From NCBI RefSeq assembly GCF_018812025.1, contig NC_063054.1, positions 34,403,396 through 34,467,395 on the forward strand: DNA of 64,000 nt, in the 5' to 3' direction. Position numbers and translations under genes: made by a program. Below the pieces are notes generated by a model that worked only from the letters and a program-made list of their open reading frames with translations, was not told the origin of the DNA and made no database searches. This DNA comes from Megalobrama amblycephala. Lineage: Eukaryota > Chordata > Actinopteri > Cypriniformes > Xenocyprididae. This document shows, in pieces, positions 46,781 to 57,620 of this stretch (positions are counted from its first letter, which is position 1; each line of letters starts with the position of its first letter).

Positions 46781-47754
46781 AGGTGCCCTAGAATTAAAAA
46801 TTGAATTTACCTTGGCATAGTTGAATAACAAGAGTTCAGTACATGGAAATGACATACAGTGAGTCTCAAACTCCATTGTTTCCTCCTTCTTATATAAATC
46901 TCATTTGTTTAAAAGACCTCCGAAGAACAGGCGAATCTCAACATAACACCGACTGTTACGTAACAGTCGGGATCATTAATATGTATGCCCCCAATATTTG
47001 CATATGCCAGCCCATGTTCCCAACATTATGAAAGGCATTAGACAAGGGCAGCCAGTATTAACGTCTGGATGTGCACAGCTGAATCATCAGACTAGGTAAG
47101 CAAGCAAGGACAATAGCGAAAAATGGCAGATGGAGCAATAATAACTGACATGATCCATGATAACATAATATTTTTAGTGATATTTATAAATTGTCTTTCT
47201 AAATGTTTCGTTAGCATGTTGCTAATGTACTGTTAAATGAGGTTAAAGTTACCATCGTTTCTTATTGTATTCACGGAGACAAGAGCCGTCGTTATTTTCA
47301 TTATTAAACACTTGTAGTCTGTATAATTCATAAACACATCTTCATTCTTTATAAATCTCTCCAACAGTGTAGCATTAGCCGTTAGCCACGGAGCATAGCC
47401 TCAAATTCATTCAGAATCAAATGTAAACATCCAAATAAATACAATACTCACATGATCCAATGCATGCATGCGGCATGCATGACGAACACTTTGTAAAGAT
47501 CCATTTTGAGGGTTATATTAGCTGTGTGAACTTTGTTTATGCTTTTAAAGGCAAGCACGAGCTCCATGGCCAGATTTAAAGGGGCCGCAGCATGAATCGG
47601 CTCATATTTAATGATGCCCCAAAATAGGCAGTTAAAAAAATTAATCAAAAAAAAAATCTATGGGGTATTTTGAGCTGAAACTTCACAGACACATTCAGGG
47701 GACACCTTAGACTTATATTACATCTTGTAAAAAAACGTTCGATGGCACATTTAA
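46777..47754 (+). mobile_element. Family D TTAA element, nested in family E
   Basis: Begins TTAAAGGTGCCCTAGAATT and ends TCGATGGCACATTTAA, with 10 of 11 terminal bases complementary. The interior has ACACCGACTGTTACGTAACA (an 18-bp palindromic core), CATGCATGCGGCATGCATG, and near its right end GGGGTATTTTGAGCTGAAAC shared with family C. About 978 bp, non-coding. An abundant cyprinid repeat as I remember it. Confidence 0.85.
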
Positions 47755-48300
47755 GATGCATTTTGGTCGATCGGATCACAAGCAGACGAGGGAGACGCAT
47801 TCCTGTTTACACCTGGTGTTTTAATCCGTCTCTTTTGTCCACTTTCAACCACTTCTGTCCTGATTTCTTCAAGGGAAGGGTCTATGGGCGGGTAAATGTA
47901 TGGGTTTTTTCAGATCTTTCGATCTAATGGACAAAATAAGCTTGCGCAATTTACATATGAATGCGCCTGGAGACAAAGGAAAAACATATGGAGAGCATAA
48001 GCTTTTGTTGCTGCTTTGATCGCCGTAAGACCACACTGTGATGAGTGTGTGTTAAGAATCAGGAATGGTGAGAGAACACTGTGCTTAGTACATTTTTCAT
48101 CTTCAAACAAAACTTGGGTCTTCAGCCGACAAAGTTTAAATCCCGTCCGGCACATTCGACCACATGAGCGTTTACACTACGAAAGTACGGTCAAATGCTT
48201 TTTCGACTACCTCTGGAAGTGCTCGAAAATGGACAAGCTCAAAACATTTTAGACCCCGTTTACAGCTTGGATGCATTTACAGTCAAAATGCAACCACAGA

Positions 48301-49209
48301 TCATTTGGATGAAATATTACAAATGTTTTTTCTTCCTTTTTTGGAATAACATGCACAAAAAGTCCCGGAACATGCATTAAAAAGGTGTATTTTGATTTCA
48401 TGTTGACTTAAAATGATGAGCAGCTTGTCAGTCTGCTTGCTACAGCTTCAAAGTAGCTTCCCCAACACTGCTGCTCTCACACAAACACAGATGAACAGCA
48501 AAAGCTCCTCGCTTCCATTCAGCGGTTAATATCTCTATGAGCACAGAAGCTTTTGAGTGCTGTATAGGCAGGGAGGAGAAAGCTCAGATTAATTGCCTGG
48601 GAGATCTCTCCAGCCAAGCCACTGTACCAAAGAATAGCAGCTATTGTGATGTAAAAAGTGAAGAGACACAGAAAAAACTGTACACTTCAGTGTATGAAAA
48701 GGCCCAGCTGGTAGAATATTTGCTGTCATATGAGCAGAGGAGACTTGAATATGACTTGACAGAGTGAGCGAGAGAGATCGAGCGCGTGTGTGCGTCTGAA
48801 TGAATGTGTGCATGCTATTTAGCCCCACTCTGAGCTCCTAATGCATCCTGGGATATATTATGTGGTACATTTTGAAGGCTGTGTAATTAAATGAACACAT
48901 GAACAGAGGAAGATGGGCATTATGAAGTGAACCGTAGCTCTCTGCGGTGGTAAAGGGGAGGTGAGAGAGAAAAACAGAGCTTTATTTTAAGAGCACGTCT
49001 GCGTTCCCACAGGCCTCGCTCTCGGCCTGCAGCTGGGCACCGATGGCACAGACCACATGAGCTCCTGTGGCTGAAGCGAGGTGATGGACATAAAGAGAAA
49101 TATACAGATAAGAAAGGTGGAAGAAAGATTGGGAGAAGCGCTAGCAAAGCCAAGGTTATGGGTCCCAGGGAACACATATACTGATAAAATATATAAAGAG
49201 TCTTGAATA
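48301..49209. other. Unassigned stretch
   Basis: No repeat was recognised apart from a CACACAAACACA patch near 48480. The frames at 48537-48767 and 48987-49355 have no domain or splice support. Confidence 0.4.
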
Positions 49210-49258
49210 CACCGCAAGTCCCTCTGGATAAAAGCGTCTGCCAAATGCATATACTTAA
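49210..49258 (+). mobile_element. Retroposon 3' tail (CTCTGGATAAAAGCGTCTGCC)
   Basis: GTCCCTCTGGATAAAAGCG, then TCTGCCAAATGCAT is the conserved 3' tail found on many fish SINEs and LINEs. The body is missing. Confidence 0.65.
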
Positions 49259-49629
49259 ATACTAATGCAAACAGAGATTGTAATATAAAGAAAGGCAAAC
49301 AATCTAGAGACCATACAAAATAACACTGCCCATTGTGTATTTCTGACAAAAACAAGCATTTTCTTGATCTGGCAAACTTTATGCAACTTGCTTAGATTTG
49401 TTCACTGGAAAATGGGCAATGGGCATTTTTGAGGAAGAACTAAACACTAGATTTGCAAAGTCAGTGTGATCAAATCTAAATAAATATTTTAAAAGTAAAA
49501 ATACCACTAACGGAACATCAAGCACTAACTAACTAACTAAATAAATAAATAAATAAAGGCACGTTAATCACTAAATACATACATATTTGGTCACTTTACA
49601 TGTCAATCAGATGGTCTTTTCCTGTCTAA
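49259..49629. other. Unassigned stretch
   Basis: AT-rich, with a short (AAAT)n run at 49538-49557. Nothing else was recognised. Confidence 0.4.
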
Positions 49630-50562
49630 GGGGCCGTTTAGGTGACAACGTTTTCAACTAAAAACAGAAAATGTTTTATGTGTTTTGGCCGTTCATTTAT
49701 ATGACAATGGCATTTAGGGAAAGTTCATTCAAAAATTTAAATTATTCCATGATTTACTCACCTTCAAGCCATCCTAGGTGTATATCTTCTTTCAGACGAA
49801 GACAATTGGAGATATATTTAAAAATATCCTTAGTCCTCCAAGGATTATAATGGTTGTGAATGGGGGCCCAAATTTGAAGACAAAAAAATGCATCCATCCA
49901 TAAAAAAATGAATCCATACGACTCCAGGAGGTTAATAAAGGCCTTTTGCCCTAAAGGCTGTACGTTGAATGCGTATGGCTGTTGTGCCAGAAGCTCATTT
50001 TACTTTATAAAGTTTTAAATAAGGATATTTGTCTTACACAAATGCATTGATTCACTTAAGAAGGCCTTTATTAACCTCCTGGAGTCGTATGGATTCTTTT
50101 TTTTTTTTTTTTTTTGCATTTTTTGCATTTTTTGTCTTCAGAATTTGGGCTACCATTCACAACCATTGTAATCCTTGGAGGACTAAGGATATTTTTAAAT
50201 ATCTTCCCGATTGTCTTCAATTCCTTTAGGGTGCGTAAATCATGGAACAATTTACATTTTTGGGTGAACTATCCCTTTAAAAAGGGATTCAAAGTTCAAG
50301 TTTTTTTTTTTAAAACGATACAGTTATCGTTTCTAAACTACAAAAACGTGAATTTGTGAAAACAGCAACATCATGCAAATGCATATTATGTGTTCAGTCT
50401 ATAAGCGTGTAGTGTTTCTTTAAAAGTGAGATCGCCAACTACTGGCCTGGCAGCATAATACAGAGTTTTTAGTCGTTTTGACAACATTGTCGTCTTTGCC
50501 CGAAAACAGCAAAGGAAAATCTTTTCTGTTTTTAGTACATCGTTGTTGTATAAACGTAACCT
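49630..50562. mobile_element. Family F MITE interrupted by family B
   Basis: The left end GGGGCCGTTTAGGTGACAAC, followed by TTTTCAACTAAAAACAGAAAA, is mirrored on the right by TTTTCTGTTTTTAGTACATC then TTGTATAAACGTAACC. The TIR is about 40 bp with mismatches. The interior CAAAGGAAAA/CGAAAACAGC phrases belong to the same element. Family B occupies 49713-50280, so F itself is about 365 bp. Confidence 0.7.
49713..50280. mobile_element. Family B foldback nested in family F
   Basis: Left terminus TTTAGGGAAAGTTCATTC (diverged), right terminus GGGTGAACTATCCCTTTAA. The arms pair through TCCATGATTTACTCACC, AAATATCCTTAGTCCTCCAA and TACGACTCCAGGAGGTTAAT with their complements at 50050-50260. A T-run of 19 lies at 50097-50115. 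Confidence 0.9.
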
Positions 50563-50565
50563 TAG

Positions 50566-50880
50566 TGAGGCAGTTGTGGCCTAATGGTTAGAGAGTCTGA
50601 CTTGTAACCTAAAGGTTGTGGGTTCGAGTCTCAGTACCTATCTGGAGTGAATGAACAGTGCTCTCTTCCACTCTCATTACCCATAACTAAGGTGCCCTTG
50701 AGCAAGGCACCTAACCCCCAATCACTCCCTGGGCGCCGCAGCAAAACAAACTGCTGCCCACTGCTCCAGGTGTGTGTTCAATACTCACTGCTGTGTGCAC
50801 TTGGATGGGTGAAAAGCAGAGCACAAATTCAGAGTATGGGACATCATACTTGGCTACACGTTACATCACTTTCACTTTAG
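50566..50880 (+). mobile_element. tRNA-derived V-SINE-like element (HAmo-type)
   Basis: The head carries RNA polymerase III box A (TGGCCTAATGG, 50577-50587) and box B (GGTTCGAGTCT, 50621-50631), 44 nt apart. The central AGGTGCCCTTGAGCAAGGCA block (about 50690-50710) is the conserved core of V-SINEs; the tail has GAGTATGGGACATCATACTTG and TCACTTTCACTTT. At about 315 bp it is near full length. It starts within a few bases of the family F right end. Cyprinid HAmo SINEs look like this from memory. Confidence 0.88.
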
Positions 50881-51023
50881 TCAGAACTAGTCAAACGTCT
50901 GGCCCGAGTCCACTTCAAAAGGAAAATGACTGTTACAATTTGTATAAAAAACAAAATAGCCTAAATTTGCAAAAGTGAACTGCTAATGATGCTGTAAAAT
51001 TTGTTTGACCTTTGCATCTAGTG

Positions 51024-51342
51024 TGGATGGATGGATGGATGGATGGATGGATGGATGGATGGATGGATGGATGGATGGATGGATGGATGGATGGATGGAT
51101 GGATGGATGGATGGATGGATGGATGGACAGACAAATACAGAAGATGGATGGATGGATGGATGGATGGATGGATGGATGGATGGATGGATGGACAGACAAA
51201 TACAGAAGATGGATGGATGGATGGATGGATGGATGGATGGATGGATGGATGGATGGATGGATGGATGGATGGATGGATGGATGGATGGATGGATGGATGG
51301 ATGGATGGACAGACAAATACAGAAGATGGATGGATGGATGGT
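51024..51342. repeat. (GGAT)n minisatellite, array 1
   Basis: Blocks of TGGA/GGAT units are separated by the spacer GACAGACAAATACAGAAG at about 51125, 51190 and 51308. It is open in all frames on both strands (WMDG or SIHP peptides); not coding. Confidence 0.97.
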
Positions 51343-52127
51343 ACAGACTGTGTTACATTTTGTAAGTAAAACCTAAAGGATCAAAAAACATGAGATAAAC
51401 CTAAAGCAAACAAACTGTGACCCAAATAAAACTATGCGGGTAAAGACAAAACAATCAAACCAACTGTGAAAACACTCTAAACAACTCTGTACCATTTTCT
51501 CAATGGCCTACCAGACTTTAGCTGGTCCAAAACTGTGCACAATTACAGCAGATAGCAGGTAGAAGGGGAATATGTCCAGAAAAAAAGCAGAAAAGCCACA
51601 TCATATCTCAACGAAATCCAAAAAGACAGAGCCTGCTGCAGAGCAGTGTCTTTGTCAGATAGCAGCTTGAGTCCTAATGCCAAGCGGAGCACATCCTCAT
51701 ACAAATTGGGTGTAGCCACATCCATGCAAACAGTCTACCCCAATCTCATGTCAAATCTCATGGGGTTGCAATGAATCAAACCCACAGTACCTCTTCAGAA
51801 AAATACAAGATCAGCCGTAACGCGTGAGGGGGCAAAAATCCCATTACAAAGGTCGGAAACATCACTCTTGCCTGGCGCCTGTACATTTATAGGCCAAATG
51901 GTTCCTTTCTGAAATTAAAATCAGTCGCTTTGAATCATGAATCACATTCTGTTCAGCCCACTTAATATTCACTCTAGAATGCAAATTAGTCTTTTTTTCC
52001 CACAGGGTCTCAAACCAATAATTCACAGGAAAAACTAACTAATTCAGTAGTGGGGCAGGAAGTCTGGGAGTGGTGTGATGGCCCTGTGTGAACTTAGAAA
52101 TAAACTAATCACCAGATAGTGGACTTA
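51343..52127. other. Unassigned stretch
   Basis: About 780 bp of unique-looking AT-rich sequence between the two minisatellite regions. No gene. Confidence 0.4.
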
Positions 52128-52303
52128 CAAGCTGAAACAATATTCATGTGCTTTCTGCTCTCAGTTCTGTTTAGGATTGAGGATTTGACTTGTTTTGGCA
52201 TGACTCGGGTCCTGTCCCAAATGGCACGCTAAGCACTTGTGGCCAAATCTTCAATCCCAAATAGAAGTGAGAGCAGAAAGCACGTGAACATTGTTTCAGC
52301 TTG
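52128..52303. repeat. ~60-bp inverted repeat
   Basis: The arms 52128-52187 and 52245-52303 are complementary with few mismatches; the inner 36 nt of each arm (CAAGCTGAAACAAT... / ...ATTGTTTCAGCTTG) differ at two positions. The spacer is 57 nt and contains the left end of the MITE at 52211. The right arm lies inside the MITE and is bordered by two copies of CTAAGCACTTGTG, suggesting an inverted templated insertion. Confidence 0.8.
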
Positions 52304-52546
52304 TTAATCTAAGCACTTGTGTCCTTCCTCCAACTCCACACTCTAATGAAGTAATGCTTTGAATGTCGGGTAGAAGTCTACATCAAAGGAGCATAGTGGC
52401 CAAGTTAGTAAGCATTTTTCTGAAACTTAAAATGACACATGGGACACCATATGGTTTCATGCTCTTCACGGGGACGTGAATGTGGAGGCCACTGTAAGTC
52501 TGCAAGACCGCAAGTGTACATGAAGTGTTCCATTTGGGACAAGGCC
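52211..52546. mobile_element. Short MITE with CCTGTCCCAAATGGCAC ends
   Basis: CCTGTCCCAAATGGCAC at 52211-52227 and GTTCCATTTGGGACAAGG near 52528-52546 are inverted termini. Interior GACACATGGGACACC and AAGTCTGCAAGACCGCAAG fit a known fish repeat. About 336 bp including the inverted insertion noted above. Confidence 0.65.
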
Positions 52547-52640
52547 TTACCAATGGTCTCATTATGTTTATGAGATAATTCTGGATTCAGAATTTAATTG
52601 AAAATGCTATTGAAAATCCAAATCAGTTTTCTGAATTTGG

Positions 52641-54377
52641 GTGGATGGATGGAACGATAAATACAACAATGGATAGACGGACAGACAGACGGACGGACGG
52701 ATGGACGGATGGAAGGATGGATGGACGGTACAGAAAAATACAGAAGATGGATGGATGGATGGATGGATGGATGGATGAATGGATGGAACAATAAATACAA
52801 CAATGGATAGACAGATGGATGGATGGATGGATGGATGGATGGATGGATGGATGGATGGATGGATGGATGGATGGATGGATGGTAAAGACAAATACAGAAG
52901 ATGGATGGATGGATGGATGGATGGATGGACAGACAAATACAGAAGATGGATGGATGGATGGACAGACAAATACAGAAGATGGATGGATGGATGGATGGAT
53001 GGATGATGGATGGATGGTACAGACAAATACAGAAGATGGATGGATGGATGGACAGACAAATACAGAAGATGGATGGATGGATGGTTGGAACGATAAATAC
53101 AACAATGGATAGACAGATGAATGGATGGATGGATGGATGGATGGATGGATGGATGGACAGACAAATACAGAAGATGGATGGATGGAAGGATGGATTGATG
53201 GACGGACGGTACAGACAAATATAGAAGATGGATGGATGGATGGACAGACAAATACAGAAGATGGATGGATGGATGGATGGATGGATGGATGGATGGATGG
53301 ATGGATGATGGACGGTACAGACAAATACAGAAGATGGATGGATGGATGGACAGACAAATACAGAAGATAGATGGATGGTTGGAATGATAAATACAACAAT
53401 GGATAGACAGATGGATGGATGGATGGATGGATGGATGGATGGATGGATGGATGGATGGATGGATGGACAAATACAGAAGATGGATGGATGGATGGACAGA
53501 CAAATACAGAAGATGGATGGATGGATGGATGGATGGATGGATGGATGGATGGATGGATGGATGGATGGACGGTACAGACAAATACAGAAGATGGATGGAT
53601 GGATGGACAGACAAATACAGAAGATGGATGGATGGTTGGAATGATAAATACAACAATGGATAGACAGATGGATGGATGGATGGATGGATGGATGGATGGA
53701 TGGATGGATGGATGGATGGACAAATACAGAAGATGGATGGATGGATGGATGGATGATGGATGGTACAGACAAATACAGAAGATGGATGGATGGATGGAAC
53801 GATAAATACAACAATGGATAGACAGATGGATGGATGGATGGATGGATGGAATGATAAATACAACAATGGATAGACGGATGGATGGATGGATGGATGGATG
53901 TATGGACAGACAAATACATAAGATGGATGATGGATGGATGGAACGATAAATACAACAGTGGATGGATGGATGGATGGATGGATGGATGGATGGATGGACG
54001 GTACAGACAAATACAGAAGATGGATGGATGGAAGGATGGATGGATGGACGGACGGTACAGACAAATATAGAAGATGGATGGATGGATGGACAGACAAATA
54101 CAGAAGATGGATGGATGGATGGATGGATGGATGGATGGATGGATGGATGGATGATGGACGGTACAGACAAATACAGAAGATGGATGGATGGATGGACAGA
54201 CAAATACAGAAGATAGATGGATGGTTGGAATGATAAATACAACAGTGGATGGATGGATGGATGGATGGATGGATGGATGGATGGACGGTACAGACAAATA
54301 CAGAAGATGGATGGATGGATGGATGGATGGACAAATACAGAATATGGATGGATGGATGGATGGATGGATGGATGGAT
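52641..54377. repeat. (GGAT)n minisatellite, array 2, with higher-order structure
   Basis: 1.74 kb of GGAT blocks separated by two recurring spacers: CAGACAAATACAGAAG and GATAAATACAACAATGGATA. A segment near 53161-53400 recurs at 54007-54245 almost unchanged, including the rare variants GAAGGATGG, TATAGAAGATGG and GATGATGGACGG, giving an 846-bp higher-order period. A shorter unit of about 257 bp links 53381 and 53638. All six frames are largely open, giving 567-599-residue HPSIHPSI translations on the minus strand; these are not proteins. Confidence 0.97.
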
Positions 54378-55185
54378 AAGTAAATTCCTCTTCCTGTCAT
54401 TCCAATTTAACTGACACTTCATAGCAGTTTTTAAACCTCATATCATGGAGTTAAACCTTCAGTCACACCTGTACATCTCTTTTTCTGGAAAATGGCTGGA
54501 TTTCAATAGATGAAACTCAGCATTTTGTCCTCAGCTCCCAGTAAATATTTATGAAGGCAGAAAACACCAGTGATAATGTCTAAGCATAACAAATGTGTGG
54601 AGGGTCTGATTTCAAAGTCTCCCAAACTATGTTGTCTGCCTCTTCTGTCAATTTTGCGGTTGAAAGGATAATTGATGTCCCGACGGTATTGCGTGCTCAT
54701 AAATAAAAGAAGGCAAAGGCTGAAATGGTATTAAATATGGCTGGAAGTGAATATGAAATCAATGCTAATAGAGGCTAGAAACTCTGGACTCTACAGTGGC
54801 CTTTCAACCTTCTCTTCCCCCACAAACACTTCCCAGCATGCAGAGCAGCCTGAACGACATGTCACCTCCGCAAGGGCACTAGCGGAGATCTAGGCGAGAG
54901 TCAAATTCATCATGCGCAGCAACATTTAAAAATAAAAAGCTGTTAAATGGGGGAAACTTTACACCTTTTATGAGGAACTGATTTATCGTGTGAAGCCTTT
55001 GCTGGCGCTCCCTGTTGTGACGGTAGTCCCACGACCCAGAATGCCGGTGGTCTTTGAGCGTTTACGTGTTTCGGCGCTCTTTCGCACCGGCGCCTGAAGC
55101 AGGCCACATTTGATAGCAAACGATAAATTACCCAACTGTAAAAGCTCAGTCGCAGGAGACGGGTGTAAAATACAGACGCCAAAGC
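54378..55185. other. Repeat-poor stretch, candidate conserved non-coding DNA
   Basis: 54880-55180 is evenly composed with TTTATCGTGTGAAGCC and GCAAACGATAAATTACCC, and no repeat signature. The 118-residue minus frame across it and the CT run has no domain. Confidence 0.4.
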
Positions 55186-55207
55186 TCTCTCTCTCTCTCT
55201 CTCTCTC
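55186..55207. repeat. (CT)n microsatellite
   Basis: About 11 CT units. Confidence 0.93.
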
Positions 55208-56017
55208 AAGCCTCTTGAGGTTTTATTCAGTCCAGTGGAAAATTTGTCAAAGAACGAGCTATTTTTATGAGGTCTAATGGATCGTCGGTGAGAACACATT
55301 TAACATGAGGTGGTGATATGAACAAAAACGATGTCACCTATTTTACCAGACTGAAATTAAACCGTTTCACCACAAAGCTCAATCAAATGACCTTACTGTA
55401 AATAATACAAATGTGATGTGTAAAAAATGTTTTAAATGTTTAATACATCAAACTGATCAAAATTTTCTATTGTCTGATCTCCTGTTCAGCTGAACACAGC
55501 AAAAAAAAAATAATAATAATATTTTTTTTTAATTTTTTGAGTATTTCAGTATATTTGTCTCGCTTTTCCATAAAATTCATAAAACACTCTTAAAAAAAGA
55601 AGAGTATTAATATTATGCATTTTTTTCATTTCAAGACAATATATATTACATATTTCTGTATATTAAATATATTACATATTTTTTGCATTTTTGTTAGCAA
55701 ATATTCAGTAAAAATTAGTGGGCTTTATGTTTTAAAGTTTATGGAGGAAACCTTGCAAATAATTTATTGCGGATATATTCTCTCAAAACAAACATTATAA
55801 TCTTATACAAATTTACCCTAAGTAAATGTAAGGCTTGTTTTTCAGAGAAAATATATTATATATTTATTATTTGCTATTTTGTTTTAGCATAAATGTAGTA
55901 AAATTAGTGGGCTTTCTATTTTAAACAATGGAATATCAATACCAAATAATACCAAAAATACCAAATAATTAATTTACTGAAGATACATTCACTCAAAACA
56001 AATAAAATTAACTTACA
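55208..56017. other. A/T-rich stretch
   Basis: Two loosely similar segments near 55610-55800 and 55840-55990 (AATTTATTGCGGATAT/AATTTACTGAAGATAC with TCTCAAAACAAA/ACTCAAAACAAA) suggest an old duplication. No gene. Confidence 0.4.

Positions 56018-56071
<54 letters not shown>
56018..56071. repeat. (TAA)n microsatellite
   Basis: About 18 TAA units. Shorter ATA runs continue at 56225-56270. Confidence 0.96.
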
Positions 56072-56073
<2 letters not shown>

Positions 56074-56274
56074 CATCAAGTAAATTTCAGGCTTGTTTTC
56101 AGGGAATATATATTATTTCACTGGCAATTATGTTGTTGTTGTTTTTTTTACTATAAATCTAGCAAAAATTTGAAAGATGGGGTAGAAAGATACAACAGGG
56201 GTAAAACTGATATAAGAGATATAAAAATAATACTTAAATAATAATAATAATATGTGTGTAAATAATAATAATAT

Positions 56275-56327
56275 GTTTGTGTGTGTGTGTGTGTGTGTGT
56301 ATATGTATATATACACACACACACACA

Positions 56328-56372
<45 letters not shown>

Positions 56373-56460
56373 TAATAAATAATATATACATACATATATG
56401 TATATGTGTGTATGTATATATTATTTATTATACACACACAAACACACACACATACAGAGA
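56275..56460. repeat. Compound (GT)n/(CA)n/(TA)n tracts
   Basis: GT at 56277-56300, CA at 56313-56326, TA at 56331-56367, then mixed TATACATA and CACACA to 56455. Confidence 0.93.
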
Positions 56461-57455
56461 GTATTTTTCTTACTACATTAGCAATTTAAGCATAAATCTA
56501 ACAAAAAATAGTTGCTTTCGCGCTTAGAATAATTGGAAAAATTGTAAATGAATGAAGTAATTTAAAATATATTCTCTGAAAACAACTTTTCACTTCCAAA
56601 TAAAAGTATCTTGTTTTACTGGAAACTGATTAGGAACAGATTTATTGCAGTGTGTGCCCTGTACCGATAAAATCTGCTGAAATTTCACACTCCGAGTCTT
56701 TACCTCGGACAAGGTTACAGTGTTTTTGAAGGGTGTGCGCTCTAGCGTCTCCATCGGGCTATTCCCCAACAATGTGCCAACCCGGATCCTCGCTCGCTCG
56801 CCACAGTCCACCTCTGCAGCTCTGAGACCTCCTGGAGCATGACGCTGTGCGTTAGACGAAGAATCCCGCAGAGACGCCGGTGCTTTCCGTAAACCGGCCC
56901 CTGCCCAATCTTATTTCCCGGCCTGTACGTCTGACACCTGTAGAAACCCTCTTTATTACTCTGAATGCCGGGGACAAACGTGGAGCTCATTCACACTTCA
57001 TTCCTTTGGGTGTCCGCTTATTGACCGTGAAAAGCGTGACCGTATTCTCGCTGCCCTTCAACAATAGAGCTTCAGTCGTTGTTACAATTACAATTACAGC
57101 CATCAGAGGACGAGGAGGAGGTCTGCCCAAAGCCTCCTCCATCCCACATGGAGAATGTGAATTTATATGTTAGTATGTGAGGAAAAAAATCATACTGCAC
57201 TGAGCTCAGGGCACAATAAAGACAGAAGGGAATGACTTTAGTGGGACAAGCCACCGTTATATAAAGATGCAAAAGAAAGAGAGAGAGAAAGTGCATGTGA
57301 ATTATACAGATGAACTGATTCTTCTCAGATGAACACAAAGGAGGTTCTAGAAAGCAGCTTGTGAGTAATCCCTGATGCCAACTCTATTTCAGTTTTATTC
57401 TGCTTTACTGGCATGACAAAGCTGTAGGGAGAGTAGAGAAAGACATGTCGCCCCC
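56461..57455. other. Repeat-poor, GC-richer stretch
   Basis: 56650-57170 is among the most GC-rich unique intervals in the window and contains TTACAATTACAATTACAG. Overlapping frames of 73-97 residues show no domain. An upstream exon, promoter or enhancer of klhl29 is possible in this location but unsupported by splice or start signals that I can name. Confidence 0.4.
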
Positions 57456-57620
57456 TTAAAGAGATAGTTCACCCAAAAATGAAAAGCTTGTCATCATTTA
57501 CTCACCCTCAAGTTGTTCCAAACCTGTGTGAGTTTCTTTCTTCTGTTGAACACAAAAGAAGATATCTACTTTTTCCAAGAATTATAAAAAAAAGCAAAGC
57601 AATATAAAAAGTTTTCCAAT
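57456..57620 (+). mobile_element. Family B left-end fragment
   Basis: TTAAAGAGATAGTTCACCC, AAAAATGAAAAGCTTGTC, TTTACTCACCCTCAAG and TTGAACACAAAAGAAGATAT match the family B left arm; no right arm follows directly. Confidence 0.8.

Larger units (their letters stand above)
45865..48300 (+). mobile_element. Family E element split by two TTAA insertions
   Basis: The left piece CCCTGTTTATACCTGGTATTAA (to 45895) and the right piece TTAAGATGCATTTTGGTCG (from 47751) read as one continuous element interrupted at TTAA. The right piece continues with TCCTGTTTACACCTGGTG (47801) and CCCCGTTTACAGCTTGG (48257), direct-repeat variants of the left motif. About 580 bp of E sequence is visible in total. The outer ends are uncertain. 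That E was once contiguous here is inferred from memory of its consensus. Confidence 0.6.

Noticed and set aside
48537..48767. 76-residue frame starting MSTEAFECCIGREEK
   Set aside because: Plausible amino-acid composition, but no recognisable domain, no splice sites and an overlapping frame on the other strand.
50566..50640. tRNA gene on the plus strand
   Set aside because: The tRNA-like head continues into the V-SINE core and tail, so it is the SINE promoter.
52641..54377. CRISPR-like array (repeats with spacers)
   Set aside because: The spacers are few, themselves repeated and of variable spacing, the unit is a tetranucleotide, and the genome is vertebrate.
52594..54422. Open frames of 567-599 residues on the minus strand (HPSIHPSI type)
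   Set aside because: They are translations of a 4-bp repeat without stop codons, open in several frames at once. No start context, domain or codon bias supports a protein.
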